5,686 bases of DNA from the NCBI GenBank assembly GCA_015492355.1, contig WGFF01000349.1:1-5686 (forward strand), given 5' to 3'. Source of the stretch: Deltaproteobacteria bacterium. GTDB lineage: Bacteria > Desulfobacterota > GWC2-55-46 > S146-73. The translations under genes and the position numbers were made by a program. Below, in pieces: positions 5,658 to 5,686 of this stretch (positions are counted from its first letter, which is position 1; every line of letters begins with the position of its first letter). Below the pieces are notes generated by a model. That model was not told the origin of the DNA. It searched no databases and saw only the letters and a list, made by a program, of their open reading frames with translations.

Positions 5658-5686
5658 AAATTCCCTGCCCTTCCATGATCTATCTC

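Noticed and set aside
5675..5686. Possible start of a next gene (ATG ATC TAT CTC)
   Set aside because: Only four codons are in the window and no Shine-Dalgarno sequence precedes it; it cannot be supported.

Overview
The window reads as a bacterial chromosome segment of roughly even base composition. All the real genes are on the + strand. Isoleucine is very often ATA and arginine very often AGG, most clearly in the last two genes. That codon habit, an RNase J in an otherwise Gram-negative-looking context, and a secreted protease with a CFI-box C-terminal tail would fit a Thermodesulfobacteriota-, Nitrospirota- or similar (possibly thermophilic) lineage. The taxonomic placement is an inference with low confidence.

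Positions 1-571 hold no convincing gene but are unusually rich in structure. A 75-bp tandem repeat (about 2.4 copies, 26-202) carries two hairpins per full unit. It is followed by a perfect 17-bp inverted repeat (248-283) and two further imperfect stem-loops (288-329 and 334-385) that can also pair with each other. From 386 to 571 I see nothing definite.

Positions 572-3187 form a probable two-gene export operon. A sigma-70-like promoter (TTGAAA, 17 nt, TAGAAT) and a 5' leader with a perfect dyad precede a 129-residue exported protein of unknown function. Its stop codon overlaps the start of a 716-residue secreted M6-family (immune inhibitor A-like) zinc metalloprotease. The protease has a propeptide, a catalytic domain, an InlB-type beta repeat, a Gly-rich linker, a CFI box, and a C-terminal membrane segment followed by a basic cluster.

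Positions 3188-3280 hold a hairpin and a near-consensus promoter (TTGACT, 17 nt, TAAAAT). The -10 ends 7 nt before the next ATG, which predicts a leaderless or nearly leaderless mRNA. This drives plsC (1-acylglycerol-3-phosphate acyltransferase, 3281-3991) and rnj (ribonuclease J, 3981-5657), which overlap by 11 bp. The two operons look functionally unrelated: one makes secreted or surface proteolysis components, the other pairs phospholipid synthesis with RNA processing and decay. The most interesting points are the structured repeat region, the tight coupling of the unknown exported protein with the CFI-box protease, and the predicted leaderless plsC-rnj transcript.
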